From Lachnospiraceae bacterium (GTDB taxonomy: Bacteria; Bacillota; Clostridia; Lachnospirales; Lachnospiraceae), in NCBI GenBank assembly GCA_015057455.1, contig SVEH01000010.1, forward strand, positions 49,786 to 113,785: a DNA stretch of 64,000 bases. Direction: 5' to 3'. Made by a program: the position numbers and the translations under genes. The notes below the pieces were generated by a model that made no database searches, was not told where the DNA came from, and worked only from the letters and a program-made list of their open reading frames with translations. Shown here one piece after another: positions 45,968 to 55,644 of the stretch (the first letter of the stretch is position 1; each line of letters begins with the position of its first letter).

Positions 45968-46235
45968 ATTAAACATACCCCTTTTTATTATAATCCCTCA
46001 CATTTGTTACTTATGTCATATACTATATCGTCAACACATAATTATTAACTACAATTCACGTCAATCTATAATCCCCATAATAAATTAAAATGAATCTTAT
46101 TCACAAAAACACTTACCACTGTATTCTATGAACTTTATAAATCTAATTTAACATTTTTGTAAAAGGCCGTCAACATTCCTAAATTCCCATTATTTACCTT
46201 TTTTTATATATTTTTTATTTAGCTAAAAACCCTAA
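45968..46235. other. AT-rich intergenic region upstream of amidase gene 2
   Basis: No gene is seen. The minus strand holds two TTGACG sequences that could serve as -35 elements for amidase gene 2, but neither has a good -10 at the right distance, so no promoter is called. Short ORFs here lack ribosome binding sites. Confidence 0.4.
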
Positions 46236-46291
46236 AAAACAATAAACTGAGATAAGTGCTTTTTAAAAGCATTCACTCAGTTTATTGTTTT
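46236..46291 (-). terminator. Terminator of the chemoreceptor gene
   Basis: AAAACAATAAACTGAG and its complement CTCAGTTTATTGTTTT enclose an inner stem (GTGCTTTT/AAAAGCAT). It is a long extended hairpin about 85 bases past the stop codon. Confidence 0.8.
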
Positions 46292-46374
46292 ACCTAATTT
46301 TATAATCTCAACTATAAAATCTTATAATTAAATTCTTATAAATATTACAAAAGTGTTATTTACCATGAATTTTA

Positions 46375-47847
46375 TTAGTTTACTAATTGCTCGACTACAT
46401 CTACTAACTCATCTAATACCTGTCTTGTTTTATGCGTTTTAGTTTTATTATCTTGGTTAATACTTAACGCTTCTTCTGAACATGCATTAACCTCTTCTGT
46501 AGATGCTGATAATTGTTCAACATGAATTATTATCTCATTGTTGTATTTTTCAACATCATTAGTACTTACTTTAATATTCTCCATATTTCTCTCTAATAAA
46601 GACATATCGCTTTTCATATTTTCAAATTGTTGTAATGCATTATCTATTGTTTTATCTTCTCCATCTATAGCATCAACAACTTGACCTACAACTTTTTGAG
46701 CATCAAAAGCTGTATCTTCTAAATTCTTTACAATTAAATCTATGCTATTAGTTAAATTAACAGTTTCATCTGCTAACTTACGTATCTCATCTGCAACTAC
46801 TGCAAATCCTTTACCTGTTTCTCCAGCTCTAGCACTTTCTATAGAAGCATTAAGTGATAATAGATTTGTTTGAGATGAAATATCATTAATTCCATCTGTA
46901 ATTTGTTTTACGTTTCTTACTTCCTCAACAAACATATTAATTGACTTAAGAACAGTTTCATTAAAATCTTTAATTTCTTTAGATTTTATTTTAAGCTCAT
47001 TCATAATCTTAGTACTATTATCTAATTTATACATTGAAGCTTCTGTTCTTTCCTTTGCCTTATCAGTATCTTTAACTGCAGTCTTAATTAGTTCTGCAAT
47101 TTTTGTAGTCATTTCTGCTTGTTTTTCCACTCTTAAGGCATTATCTGCATTACCTGTAGCAATCTCTGTATACACTTGAATTGCATTTTCTGAAGCTTCG
47201 TCTAATTCTCTTGCATAACTGTTACCTTCTTTAGCTGTATCCCTAACTTTAGCTGCTGTATCTTTCATGTTATCCAATAATGCTTGATTTTTATCAGTAA
47301 ATTCTTTTATACTTTGTAATTTATTAGCATTAAATCTGTTAGAACCTAAAGTAGTTATTATACATGCCAATCCAAATATTCCTATAAATGCAAATTGCAT
47401 AATTATATTATCTCTAAATACCTTTGCTCCAGAAAACATTACTCCAGTTGAGAAATTAATAACACCAAATACAATATTAGATACAACTACTGCTACTACC
47501 ATACCTATCATCAACTTCGCATTATAAAACAAAAGATAAACAACACATAATATCATACCAAAAATAAATGCTGTATCAAATCTTAACGCAAATACTAACG
47601 CCCAATAATACATTATATTCTCAACTGCACAAACATACTTGAATTTTTCACTGTATGTATTCTTCTTAAAAAACACAAATATTATTCCAAAATATACTAA
47701 CGATATTACTAAAAATATAACCGCCCTACGTAATGGTACATTACTTTCAAAATGCATTACAAGTCCTGCAAACCCCATTCCATGAAAAATACAATTTAAT
47801 AACAAAAGTATAATATTAGATTCATATACCTGTCTGTTTTTTTCCAT
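46375..47847 (-). CDS. Methyl-accepting chemotaxis protein with polytopic membrane sensor
   Basis: A 490-residue receptor. The first 180 residues contain about six membrane helices and no large extracellular domain, so the signal is probably sensed in or near the membrane. The rest is cytoplasmic coiled coil. The signalling tip reads [20 protein letters not shown] followed by [20 protein letters not shown], the conserved hairpin that binds CheA and CheW. No HAMP domain is obvious. AGGAGG precedes the ATG. A Spo0A box and a strong hairpin lie upstream. Confidence 0.93.
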   Translation of the reverse strand: MEKNRQVYESNIILLLLNCIFHGMGFAGLVMHFESNVPLRRAVIFLVISLVYFGIIFVFFKKNTYSEKFKYVCAVENIMYYWALVFALRFDTAFIFGMILCVVYLLFYNAKLMIGMVVAVVVSNIVFGVINFSTGVMFSGAKVFRDNIIMQFAFIGIFGLACIITTLGSNRFNANKLQSIKEFTDKNQALLDNMKDTAAKVRDTAKEGNSYARELDEASENAIQVYTEIATGNADNALRVEKQAEMTTKIAELIKTAVKDTDKAKERTEASMYKLDNSTKIMNELKIKSKEIKDFNETVLKSINMFVEEVRNVKQITDGINDISSQTNLLSLNASIESARAGETGKGFAVVADEIRKLADETVNLTNSIDLIVKNLEDTAFDAQKVVGQVVDAIDGEDKTIDNALQQFENMKSDMSLLERNMENIKVSTNDVEKYNNEIIIHVEQLSASTEEVNACSEEALSINQDNKTKTHKTRQVLDELVDVVEQLVN

Positions 47848-47870
47848 TATTATTCCTCCTAAAATAAAAT

Positions 47871-47908
47871 AACGGAAGTGTGTATATATTCATATACACA
47901 CTTCCGTT
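47871..47908 (-). terminator. Hairpin between alaS and the chemoreceptor gene
   Basis: AACGGAAGTGTGTATAT and its complement form a 17 bp stem with a 4 nt loop followed by a T-rich stretch on the minus strand. It looks like the alaS terminator, yet it ends only about 25 bases before the chemoreceptor start codon. Confidence 0.8.
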
Positions 47909-47915
47909 ATTTCAT

Positions 47916-47922
47916 TTCGACA
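47916..47922 (-). promoter_or_regulatory. Spo0A-box match upstream of the chemoreceptor gene
   Basis: Exact TGTCGAA on the minus strand, about 70 bases upstream of the start codon. No clear promoter could be placed around the hairpin, so the site may be chance. Confidence 0.3.
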
Positions 47923-47979
47923 GAATCAAGAACATATATTACCATATTTTGTAAAAAATTATGTTATATAATTATCATT

Positions 47980-50619
47980 TTATAACTGAGAATCAATAAC
48001 CTCTAAAGCCTTAACAAGTGCATTATCAATCTCTGCTACATTCTTTCCACCAGCTTGTGCCATATTTGGACGGCCACCACCGCCACCACCAACAACTGCT
48101 GCTGCTTGCTTAATTACATTACCCGCATGGAAGCCAGCCTTAACAGCTGATTCTGTACCTGTTACTATTAAGCTTACTTTATCACTTCCTAAATTAGATG
48201 CAAGAACTATAATTCCCTCACCTAACTTATCCTTTAATTGATCTCCTAAATTACGAAGCTCATTCATGTCTATATCTGGAACCTTTGTCGCTAATACCTT
48301 AGTTCCCTTAATTTCTTTCACATTACTTAAAACATCTCCAACAGCATCTTTAGCTAGCTTATTCTTTAACTTAGCATTCTCTGCATTAGCTGCTTTAAGC
48401 TCTTCTTGAAGCGAAACAATTCTCTTTTCTATCATAGATGGTTCAGCCTTAAGTAATTTTGCTATATTATTCAAATCTTTTTCAAGTTTTGCATAGTATT
48501 CAAATACTGCCTTACCAGTAATAGCTTCTATTCTTCTTACACCTGATGCAATACCTGTTTCTGATAAAATCTTAATAACAGATATATCCGATGTATTAGC
48601 TACATGTGTACCACCACATAACTCTACGCTGAAATCCCCCATCTTAACAACTCTAACTTTATCTGAATATTTCTCACCAAATAAAGCCATAGCTCCTGAT
48701 TTCTTGGCTTCTTCTAATGACATTTCATTAGTATCTACAACAATACCTTTTGCTATTTGCTCATTAACCATAGCTTCTGCCTTTAGAATTTCTTCTGTTG
48801 ACATAGCTGAAAAATGAGTAAAGTCAAAACGTAATCTGTCCTTATCTACATAAGAACCCGCTTGTTCTACATGATTACCTAAAACAGTTCTTAATGCCTT
48901 TTGTAGAAGATGTGTTGCACTATGATTCTTACATGTATCTAATCTTCTAGCTTCATCAACCTTAAGAGTAACTTTATCTCCTACTTTTAATGAACCTTTC
49001 TTCATATAACCAACATGTCCAATCTTAGTTCCTTGTAACTTAATTGTATCCTCTACTACAAATTCATTATCTCCAAGTGTGATAACACCTGTATCTGCTA
49101 ATTGACCACCCATTGTTGCATATAAACAAGTTTCCCTAACTAGTATAGCCCCCTTTTGTCCTTCTGAAATTGAATTAGCTAATTCATTCTCTGCAACAAC
49201 AACTGTAATATCAGATTCATTCTCTAATTTATCATATCCAACAAACTTGGATTCTATATTAGCATCTATTGATTGGTACACAGTAACATCTGCACCCATA
49301 TAGTTTGTTTCTTCTCTTGCTTCTTTACCTGCAAGTTTTTGAGCTTCCATAGCTTTAGTAAATCCTGCTTCATCAACTGTAATACCTTTTTCTTCAAGTA
49401 TCTCAGTAGTTAAATCAAGTGGGAATCCAAATGTATCATATAATCTAAATGCATCCTCACCTGCAAGTTCTTTCTTGCCTGCTTCATTAAGCTCAGCAAT
49501 ATAACTCTCAAGCTTACTTAATCCTTGCTCTATTGTTTTATTAAAGTTTTCTTCTTCTATATTAATAAACTTTAAGATATATTCTTTCTTTTCTTCTAAC
49601 TCTGGATATCCATCCTTAGATAGCTCTATAACAGTTTCACTTAATTTAGCTGCAAAACTTCCTTCTATACCTAACAAATGTCCATGTCTTACTGCTCTTC
49701 TAAGTAATCTTCTAAGAACATATCCTCTACCTTCATTAGAAGGCATAATACCATCACTAATCATAAATGTAACTGAACGAATATGATCTGTTACCTTTCT
49801 TATAGATATATCCTTCTTGGCATCTGACTTATATGTTACACCTGCAAGCTCACATACTTTATCTCTAAGAGCTTTTACTGTATCAACGTCAAATATAGAA
49901 TCTACATCTTGAACTACTGCTGCAAGTCTTTCAAGTCCCATACCTGTATCAATATTCTTTTGAACAAGTTCTGTATAATTACCATTACCATCACTTTCAA
50001 ATTGTGTAAATACATTATTCCATACTTCTATGTATCTGTCGCATTCACATCCTACTGTACAATCAGGACTTCCACATCCATATTTTTCGCCTCTATCATA
50101 ATAAATTTCTGAAGATGGACCACAAGGACCTGCTCCATGTTCCCAGAAATTATCAGCTTTACCAAATCTAAATATTCTCTCTGGTGCAATTCCTATATCT
50201 TTATTCCATATATCAAATGCTTCATCATCTTCCTCATATACTGAAGGATATAATCTATCTGGATCTATTCCAACAGTTTCAGTCAAGAATTCCCATGACC
50301 AAGCAATTGCTTCCTTCTTAAAATAATCTCCAAAAGAAAAGTTTCCTAACATTTCAAAAAATGTACCATGTCTTGCTGTCTTACCAACATTCTCTATATC
50401 ACCTGTTCTTATACACTTTTGACAAGTTGTCACTCTCTTACGAGGTGGTACTTCTTGTCCTGTAAAATATGGCTTAAGTGGTGCCATTCCTGAATTGATT
50501 AATAATAAACTTTTATCATTTTGAGGTATTAATGAAAAACTATTAAGACGTAAGTGTTCCTTACTCTCAAAAAACTCTAAAAACATTCTCCTCAATTCAT
50601 TAACTCCATAATACTTCAC
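47980..50619 (-). CDS. alaS: Alanyl-tRNA synthetase
   Basis: Charges tRNA-Ala. The 879-residue protein has the class II core (TCQKCIRTGDIENVGKTARH, FFEMLGNFSFGDYFK, GMGLERLAAV), the editing domain zinc motif NHSATHLLQKALR with the later CGGTHV, and the C-terminal Ala domain with GGGGGGRPNMAQAGG. It begins with GTG (50617-50619) eight bases after AGGAGG. No T-box leader was found upstream. Full length and intact. Confidence 0.98.
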   Translation of the reverse strand: MKYYGVNELRRMFLEFFESKEHLRLNSFSLIPQNDKSLLLINSGMAPLKPYFTGQEVPPRKRVTTCQKCIRTGDIENVGKTARHGTFFEMLGNFSFGDYFKKEAIAWSWEFLTETVGIDPDRLYPSVYEEDDEAFDIWNKDIGIAPERIFRFGKADNFWEHGAGPCGPSSEIYYDRGEKYGCGSPDCTVGCECDRYIEVWNNVFTQFESDGNGNYTELVQKNIDTGMGLERLAAVVQDVDSIFDVDTVKALRDKVCELAGVTYKSDAKKDISIRKVTDHIRSVTFMISDGIMPSNEGRGYVLRRLLRRAVRHGHLLGIEGSFAAKLSETVIELSKDGYPELEEKKEYILKFINIEEENFNKTIEQGLSKLESYIAELNEAGKKELAGEDAFRLYDTFGFPLDLTTEILEEKGITVDEAGFTKAMEAQKLAGKEAREETNYMGADVTVYQSIDANIESKFVGYDKLENESDITVVVAENELANSISEGQKGAILVRETCLYATMGGQLADTGVITLGDNEFVVEDTIKLQGTKIGHVGYMKKGSLKVGDKVTLKVDEARRLDTCKNHSATHLLQKALRTVLGNHVEQAGSYVDKDRLRFDFTHFSAMSTEEILKAEAMVNEQIAKGIVVDTNEMSLEEAKKSGAMALFGEKYSDKVRVVKMGDFSVELCGGTHVANTSDISVIKILSETGIASGVRRIEAITGKAVFEYYAKLEKDLNNIAKLLKAEPSMIEKRIVSLQEELKAANAENAKLKNKLAKDAVGDVLSNVKEIKGTKVLATKVPDIDMNELRNLGDQLKDKLGEGIIVLASNLGSDKVSLIVTGTESAVKAGFHAGNVIKQAAAVVGGGGGGRPNMAQAGGKNVAEIDNALVKALEVIDSQL

Positions 50620-50721
50620 TACATATTCCTCCTACTTTGTACATATTATGTATGCACTTTATCTTGTTAATGTCTTTATACATCTGTCATAATATTGCTT
50701 TTTATATCGTCTTTTTGCTTT

Positions 50722-50856
50722 TTATATTTCCTTATCTTTCTTAGAATCTTTTCTTATTCTAAGAAACTTCCCTAAGTTAAGCCCCAATAGCATAACCCCC
50801 ACTAAAAGAACAAATTGAAATCCATACTCATACACTGCTTGTAATAATGCTTGCAT
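50722..50856 (-). CDS. 44-residue single-span membrane peptide
   Basis: A short gene in the 440-base gap upstream of alaS. ATG at 50854-50856 is preceded by GGAGG. The product has an amphipathic start (MQALLQAVYEYGFQ), one hydrophobic helix (FVLLVGVMLLGLNLG, about 15-29) and a basic tail (KFLRIRKDSKKDKEI). The shape resembles small holin- or YvrJ-like peptides, but no family can be assigned. The remainder of the gap (50857-51063) shows no further gene. Confidence 0.55.
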   Translation of the reverse strand: MQALLQAVYEYGFQFVLLVGVMLLGLNLGKFLRIRKDSKKDKEI

Positions 50857-51063
50857 AATTATCCTCCATTCTTAAAACTCAAGGTTTTAGAAACCCTTTG
50901 TTATTTATTCTTTATGTGTGCGTATAACAATTCTAGCACCTGCTATACAGACATATATTATTTACTTTTTTATAAGATTACAACTTCTCATAAAGTCTAG
51001 TATACAATTTTTATAACTAAATTTAAAGCATAAATTAACTATATTTTAGATTTGTCTACAATT

Positions 51064-52005
51064 TTAATTAAAATATACTATTGGTTCTTCAGGTTGTTGT
51101 GCCTTTGCAACTTCTTCCACATATAATATAGGTCCTTCTGATTGATACCCCGGATGATATTCATTCTTTATTCTAGCAGTTACTTGAACCCATGATTTTT
51201 GTTCTAATTTATTAGCAAATTCATATTCACATATAAATCCAACAAAAGCCATATCATCTGCACAACATGTCATTGCATATCTACCTGCTACAAATTGAGT
51301 TCCATTTATGCCAGGTGGTTGATATACCATACCTTTTATCTTTACAGTTTTTCCTTCATACTTTCTAGGATTCTCAGATGCATCTAAATACCATATTCCA
51401 TAATCATCATCAACAATATCTATAACATCTGCATTAATATCAAAGGGTAATACTTCTTTCATCTCATCCATAATATTACCTTGTTTATCTTCATAAATAA
51501 TTTGAGCTCGCCTATTCAGAAGTTTTACATTTCTTCTAAACATAAGTCTATCTGTATCTGCATCACATCTATTAAAAATAATTAAATCTGAGTCTGACAT
51601 TTGATTAGACATAATAGATCGCATATTATTAACATATACATTAAATGTTGTTGCATCTACAGTTGTTATAATTTGAGCTGTTATCCAACCTTTTGGAACA
51701 GGCAAATCAAATAACACACTGAAATCCCACATTCCATTATATTCTATCATTACTCTTTGTGGTTTATATTTTGCATTAATTTTCTTAAGGAAATCTTCTG
51801 TAAGTTCTTCCTCATCTTCAATTGTAACTAATGATACCTTCTTACTTTTTAAGAATTCCTCATTATACTCTACTTCTCCTTCTTCGCAACAAAGAAGTAG
51901 CGTTCTCTCTCCTTGACTAAATTCTGGGTCAAATATTGTTTCATTTATAAACGTTGTTTTACCACTTTCAAGGAATCCTGTTATTATATAAACTGGAATA
52001 TCCAT
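51064..52005 (-). CDS. CobW-like GTPase fused to a DUF1980-like (TIGR03943) domain
   Basis: A 313-residue protein in two parts. The N-terminal half has a CobW-type P-loop (TGFLESGKTT, 9-18) and the order of CobW proteins, but the CxCC metal-binding motif of the family is missing and the NKxD motif is changed (IIFNRCDAD). The C-terminal half (about 210-310) has YEGKTVKIKGMVYQP, FVAGRYAMTCCADDMAFVGF and WVQVTARIKNEY, the pattern of the C-terminal domain of the YcgQ/TIGR03943 family, which partners metal permeases and CobW proteins. It lies 29 bases downstream of a His/Cys-rich CobW protein, suggesting a joint role in zinc or cobalt handling. Confidence 0.75.
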   Translation of the reverse strand: MDIPVYIITGFLESGKTTFINETIFDPEFSQGERTLLLCCEEGEVEYNEEFLKSKKVSLVTIEDEEELTEDFLKKINAKYKPQRVMIEYNGMWDFSVLFDLPVPKGWITAQIITTVDATTFNVYVNNMRSIMSNQMSDSDLIIFNRCDADTDRLMFRRNVKLLNRRAQIIYEDKQGNIMDEMKEVLPFDINADVIDIVDDDYGIWYLDASENPRKYEGKTVKIKGMVYQPPGINGTQFVAGRYAMTCCADDMAFVGFICEYEFANKLEQKSWVQVTARIKNEYHPGYQSEGPILYVEEVAKAQQPEEPIVYFN

Positions 52006-52034
52006 TTAATACACTCCTTATATATTTACTATAA

Positions 52035-53282
52035 CTATCTAACGCCAAATAACTCTTTCAAATCAGCTTCCTTAAGATCTGTTCCAATTACACATAATCT
52101 TCCTGTATAATCTGCAGCTCCTTCTCTTACCTCATATTCGCCCGGTACTAAATCAAAGTGATACCATACACCACTATCCGCTGACACAATACCCTTGGCA
52201 CGAAGTATCACACCATATGAATTACTATTGGCAAGTTTTTCAAGAATCTTCTCTAATTCATCCTTTGAATACTTGTGTGTTGTTTGTTCACCCCAACTAG
52301 TAAACACTTCATCTGCATGATGGTGTCCATGATGGTCATGATGATGTCCACAACAACACTCGCCTTCTTCATGATGGTGTCCGTGATGGTCATGGTCATG
52401 TCCACAACAGCACTCGCCTTCTTCATGGTGATGTCCGTGATGATCATGGTCGTGTCCACAACAGCACTCGCCTTCTTCATGATGGTGTCCGTGATGGTCA
52501 TGGTCGTGTCCACAACAACACTCACCTTCTTCATGGTGATGTCCGTGATGATCATGGTCGTGTTCACAACAGCACTCGCCTTCTTCATGGTGATGTCCAT
52601 GATGGTCATGGTCGTGTCCACAACAACACTCACCTTCATGATGATGGTGATGATTATGCTCATGGATTAATTCTTTCTCTAAATTTGCACTATCTTCCAT
52701 AGCTTCTAATATTTTTTCACCAGTTATATCATTCCATGGAGTTGTAATCAATATAGCGTTATCATTATGTTCCTTTAATGAACTAACAACAGCTTCTAAT
52801 TTATCTCCATCCATTTCATCTGTTCTACTAAGTACAATTGTCTTTGCATTCTCAACTTGATTATTAAAAAATTCACCAAAATTCTTCATATACATCTTAC
52901 TTTTTTTAGCATCAACAACAGTTGTATAGGAATTAAGTAAAACATCTTTTCCTTCCGCTACATTCTCAACTGCTTTAATTACATCTGATAACTTACCTAC
53001 TCCAGATGGCTCAATAATAATTCTATCTGGAGCAAACTTCTCTAATACTTCTTGTAATGCTTCACCAAAGTCTCCAACTAAAGAACAACATATACATCCT
53101 GAATTCATTTCGTTAATTTCAACGCCAGCTTCTTTTAGGAAACCACCATCTATACCGATTTCACCAAATTCATTCTCTATTAAAACTAATTTTTCACCTT
53201 TAAATGCTTCCTCTATTAATTTCTTAATTAATGTTGTCTTACCAGCTCCTAAAAATCCTGATATAATTTCTATCTTTGTCAT
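52035..53282 (-). CDS. CobW/COG0523 metallochaperone GTPase with six His/Cys repeats
   Basis: From the ATG at 53280-53282 (GAAGGGAAG upstream) the product is 415 residues. The G domain has Walker A GFLGAGKTT (9-17), the metal motif CICC at 63-66, EPSGVGKLSD and LSRTDEMDG. Residues 208-326 are an extreme metal-binding insert: a His-rich lead-in, then six 18-residue units of the type GECCCGHDHDHHGHHHEE. The CobW C-terminal domain follows (GVILRAKGIV, GRLCVIGTDLKE). COG0523 proteins use GTP to deliver zinc or cobalt to target proteins; the insert could store many ions. The metal cannot be told from sequence. Confidence 0.9.
   Translation of the reverse strand: MTKIEIISGFLGAGKTTLIKKLIEEAFKGEKLVLIENEFGEIGIDGGFLKEAGVEINEMNSGCICCSLVGDFGEALQEVLEKFAPDRIIIEPSGVGKLSDVIKAVENVAEGKDVLLNSYTTVVDAKKSKMYMKNFGEFFNNQVENAKTIVLSRTDEMDGDKLEAVVSSLKEHNDNAILITTPWNDITGEKILEAMEDSANLEKELIHEHNHHHHHEGECCCGHDHDHHGHHHEEGECCCEHDHDHHGHHHEEGECCCGHDHDHHGHHHEEGECCCGHDHDHHGHHHEEGECCCGHDHDHHGHHHEEGECCCGHHHDHHGHHHADEVFTSWGEQTTHKYSKDELEKILEKLANSNSYGVILRAKGIVSADSGVWYHFDLVPGEYEVREGAADYTGRLCVIGTDLKEADLKELFGVR
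52311..52634 (-). repeat. Six 54 bp tandem repeats encoding His/Cys units
   Basis: The six units are nearly identical at DNA level, differing mainly at third positions and in one Gly-to-Glu and one Asp-to-His change. Each unit encodes three adjacent Cys and eight or nine His. The unit length is a multiple of three, so copy-number change would not break the gene. Confidence 0.95.
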
Positions 53283-53430
53283 AATTTCTTCCCTTCTAAC
53301 TAACACTTAATACAAACTTATATATAATCTATTTGTTGTATTAATTATTACTACTTCTTAATCTTTTCTTTTAAATACTTTCTAATTCCCTGCATTACAT
53401 AAAATTGTGTTAATATTAGTAACAATATTA

Positions 53431-54858
53431 TTAATACATATTACCAACTTCATGTACTTTTAACATATTTGTTGTTCCTGATATTCCAAGTGGAACACCT
53501 GCCGTAATAACAACTTTATCAAAAGTATCTACAACACCTATATTCTTAGCTGCTTCCACAGCATTATCAAACAACTCAAATGTATCTTGTTCTTCCTTTA
53601 TTAAAATAGGTTTTACCCCCCAAGACATATTAAGTTGTCTACATACATGTGGGTATGTAGTACATCCTAATATTAAACAAGGTGGTCTATACTTTGATAT
53701 TCTTCTCGCAGTTTTTCCTAATTTCGTTACAGTTATAATTGCCTTTGCATTAATATCAAGTGCTGTTGTACATGTAGCATGTGAAATTGCATCTGTAACG
53801 TCAGAGCTAACTGCCTTTTCTCTTTGGAAAAATCTTCTTCTATAATCAATATCATCTTCTGTTCTTGCGGCAATTTTAACCATCATCTTTAATGCTTCAA
53901 CGGGATACTTTCCTGCTGCAGTTTCTCCTGATAACATAATGGCACTTGTACCATCATATATAGCATTAGCCACATCAGTAGTTTCAGCTCTTGTAGGTCT
54001 TGGATTATTAATCATAGAATCAAGCATCTGAGTAGCTGTAATTACTTGCTTACCTGCCTCATAAACCTTCTTAATAATCATCTTTTGTATAATAGGTACT
54101 TCCTCCGTTGGAATCTCAACACCCATATCTCCACGGGCAACCATAATTCCATCTGAAACATCTATAATTTCATCTATATGTTCAACACCTTGCATATTCT
54201 CAATCTTTGCTATTACATTCATAGTATGACAATTATTTTCCTTTAAAATACGCTTAACTTGCAAAATATCCCCGGCTGTTCTTACAAAAGATGCTGCAAC
54301 AAAATCAAAACCTTGTTCTATACCAAAAACAATATCCTTTTCATCTTGTTCACTAATGTATGGCATAGTTAAATCAACACCTGGAACATTAACACCTTTA
54401 TTGTTAGATACTTTGCCGCCGTTAATAACCTTACATGTAATATCAGTATCTGATAATTCAATTACAGTAAGTTCAATTAAACCATCGTCAATTAAAATAG
54501 TACTTCCTTCTTTAACATCTTTAGGCAGTCCCTTATATGTTATAGAAACAATACTTTCATCTCCTTCGACTTCTCTTGTAGTCAAAGTGAATATATCACC
54601 TTTATGTAACCTTATCTTATCTTCCTTAAATGATTTGACACGAACCTCTGGTCCTTTTGTGTCAAGTAAAGTTGCAACAGGTTCATTCATCTCATCTCTA
54701 AGACGTTTTAATACTTCTAGTCTTTTTAAATGCATATCATGAGACTGATGTGAAAAATTAAATCTAGCAACATTCATTCCATTGCTAATCAATTCTCTTA
54801 AAATATTTTCATCATCTGTAGACGGACCTAGTGTACACACAATTTTAGTCTTTCTCAT
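53431..54858 (-). CDS. pyk: Pyruvate kinase
   Basis: Converts phosphoenolpyruvate and ADP to pyruvate and ATP in glycolysis. From the ATG at 54856-54858 the protein is 475 residues: RKTKIVCTLGPSTDD, NVARFNFSHQSHDMH, DTKGPEVRV, the active-site IAKIENMQGVEHIDEI and GIMVARGDMGVEIP, and ITATQMLDSMI. It ends after the regulatory C domain and lacks the extra PEP-utiliser domain found in some Bacillus enzymes. Confidence 0.97.
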   Translation of the reverse strand: MRKTKIVCTLGPSTDDENILRELISNGMNVARFNFSHQSHDMHLKRLEVLKRLRDEMNEPVATLLDTKGPEVRVKSFKEDKIRLHKGDIFTLTTREVEGDESIVSITYKGLPKDVKEGSTILIDDGLIELTVIELSDTDITCKVINGGKVSNNKGVNVPGVDLTMPYISEQDEKDIVFGIEQGFDFVAASFVRTAGDILQVKRILKENNCHTMNVIAKIENMQGVEHIDEIIDVSDGIMVARGDMGVEIPTEEVPIIQKMIIKKVYEAGKQVITATQMLDSMINNPRPTRAETTDVANAIYDGTSAIMLSGETAAGKYPVEALKMMVKIAARTEDDIDYRRRFFQREKAVSSDVTDAISHATCTTALDINAKAIITVTKLGKTARRISKYRPPCLILGCTTYPHVCRQLNMSWGVKPILIKEEQDTFELFDNAVEAAKNIGVVDTFDKVVITAGVPLGISGTTNMLKVHEVGNMY

Positions 54859-54937
54859 TATACTTCCATCCTTTCTCAAGTAGTTAAAACATACCTCAAT
54901 ATATCATTTTACTTGAAATATTCATTATTATCAAGTT

Positions 54938-55474
54938 TTAATTCTCATCTCTAAGCTCAATGTCTTTTTGTAAGGTTTCTAAATAATGAACATATATACC
55001 TTTTTTAGTTTTTATAAAAAATTCCTTTTCTAAATCTTCATAAGCAATATAATGCTTTCCACCTTTTTTAGTTTTATCAAAATAATCATTAACCATTTCA
55101 AGTCTAAGATGATAATACTCATCTTTTTTTGAAAAATAAATCAAAAAGAATGCAATTCCACCTTGGGCTTCAAATGCATTCATAAACTCTAATTGATGCT
55201 CATGAATATTCTGCAACGAAAACTTGTCCTTTGTACATTCCTTTGCATCAAAACATACCGGTATTCCCTGCACTGCACCAATATAATCTACTGTTGATTT
55301 TTTTTCAAAATATGCCAAAGTAATCTGTCCCTTGTCATTAATCTGCGTAGGTTTAATAGGCGTAGGAATTTTCTGAATTAACGCCAACTTATCCCCCGCA
55401 TACTTTTCATTTGTTATATTAATACTTTCCTCTAGTACAGACCCTCTAAGTCCTCTACTTTTCCAATATCCCAT
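54938..55474 (-). CDS. recU: Holliday junction resolvase RecU
   Basis: A 178-residue Firmicute resolvase that cuts four-way DNA junctions in recombinational repair. It shows RGSVLEESINITNEKY, ALIQKIPTPIKP, the catalytic region AYFEKKSTVDYIGAVQG and CFDAKECTKD, and NIHEHQLEFMNAFEAQGG. Length is typical of RecU. It is not next to a penicillin-binding protein gene as in Bacillus. TAGGAG precedes the ATG. Confidence 0.93.
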   Translation of the reverse strand: MGYWKSRGLRGSVLEESINITNEKYAGDKLALIQKIPTPIKPTQINDKGQITLAYFEKKSTVDYIGAVQGIPVCFDAKECTKDKFSLQNIHEHQLEFMNAFEAQGGIAFFLIYFSKKDEYYHLRLEMVNDYFDKTKKGGKHYIAYEDLEKEFFIKTKKGIYVHYLETLQKDIELRDEN

Positions 55475-55644
55475 TTTTTTCTCCTATCAAGACCTATACT
55501 TTCTACATCTTCATACTACAATATACATTTTCATCCCTATGACTCTTTAATTAAAATTCTCTAACATCTTTTCCTAGTTTAACATATCACTATATAGTTT
55601 TCAACAAACCCATTAACTTGATTTACAACCACTAATTTCCCACA

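Noticed and set aside
50620..51063. T-box riboswitch upstream of alaS
   Set aside because: The conserved T-box sequence and a specifier/antiterminator arrangement were not found; the region holds a small membrane peptide gene instead.
52311..52634. CRISPR-like array of regularly spaced repeats
   Set aside because: The 54 bp units are contiguous, without unique spacers, and encode an in-frame His/Cys insert of a CobW protein.
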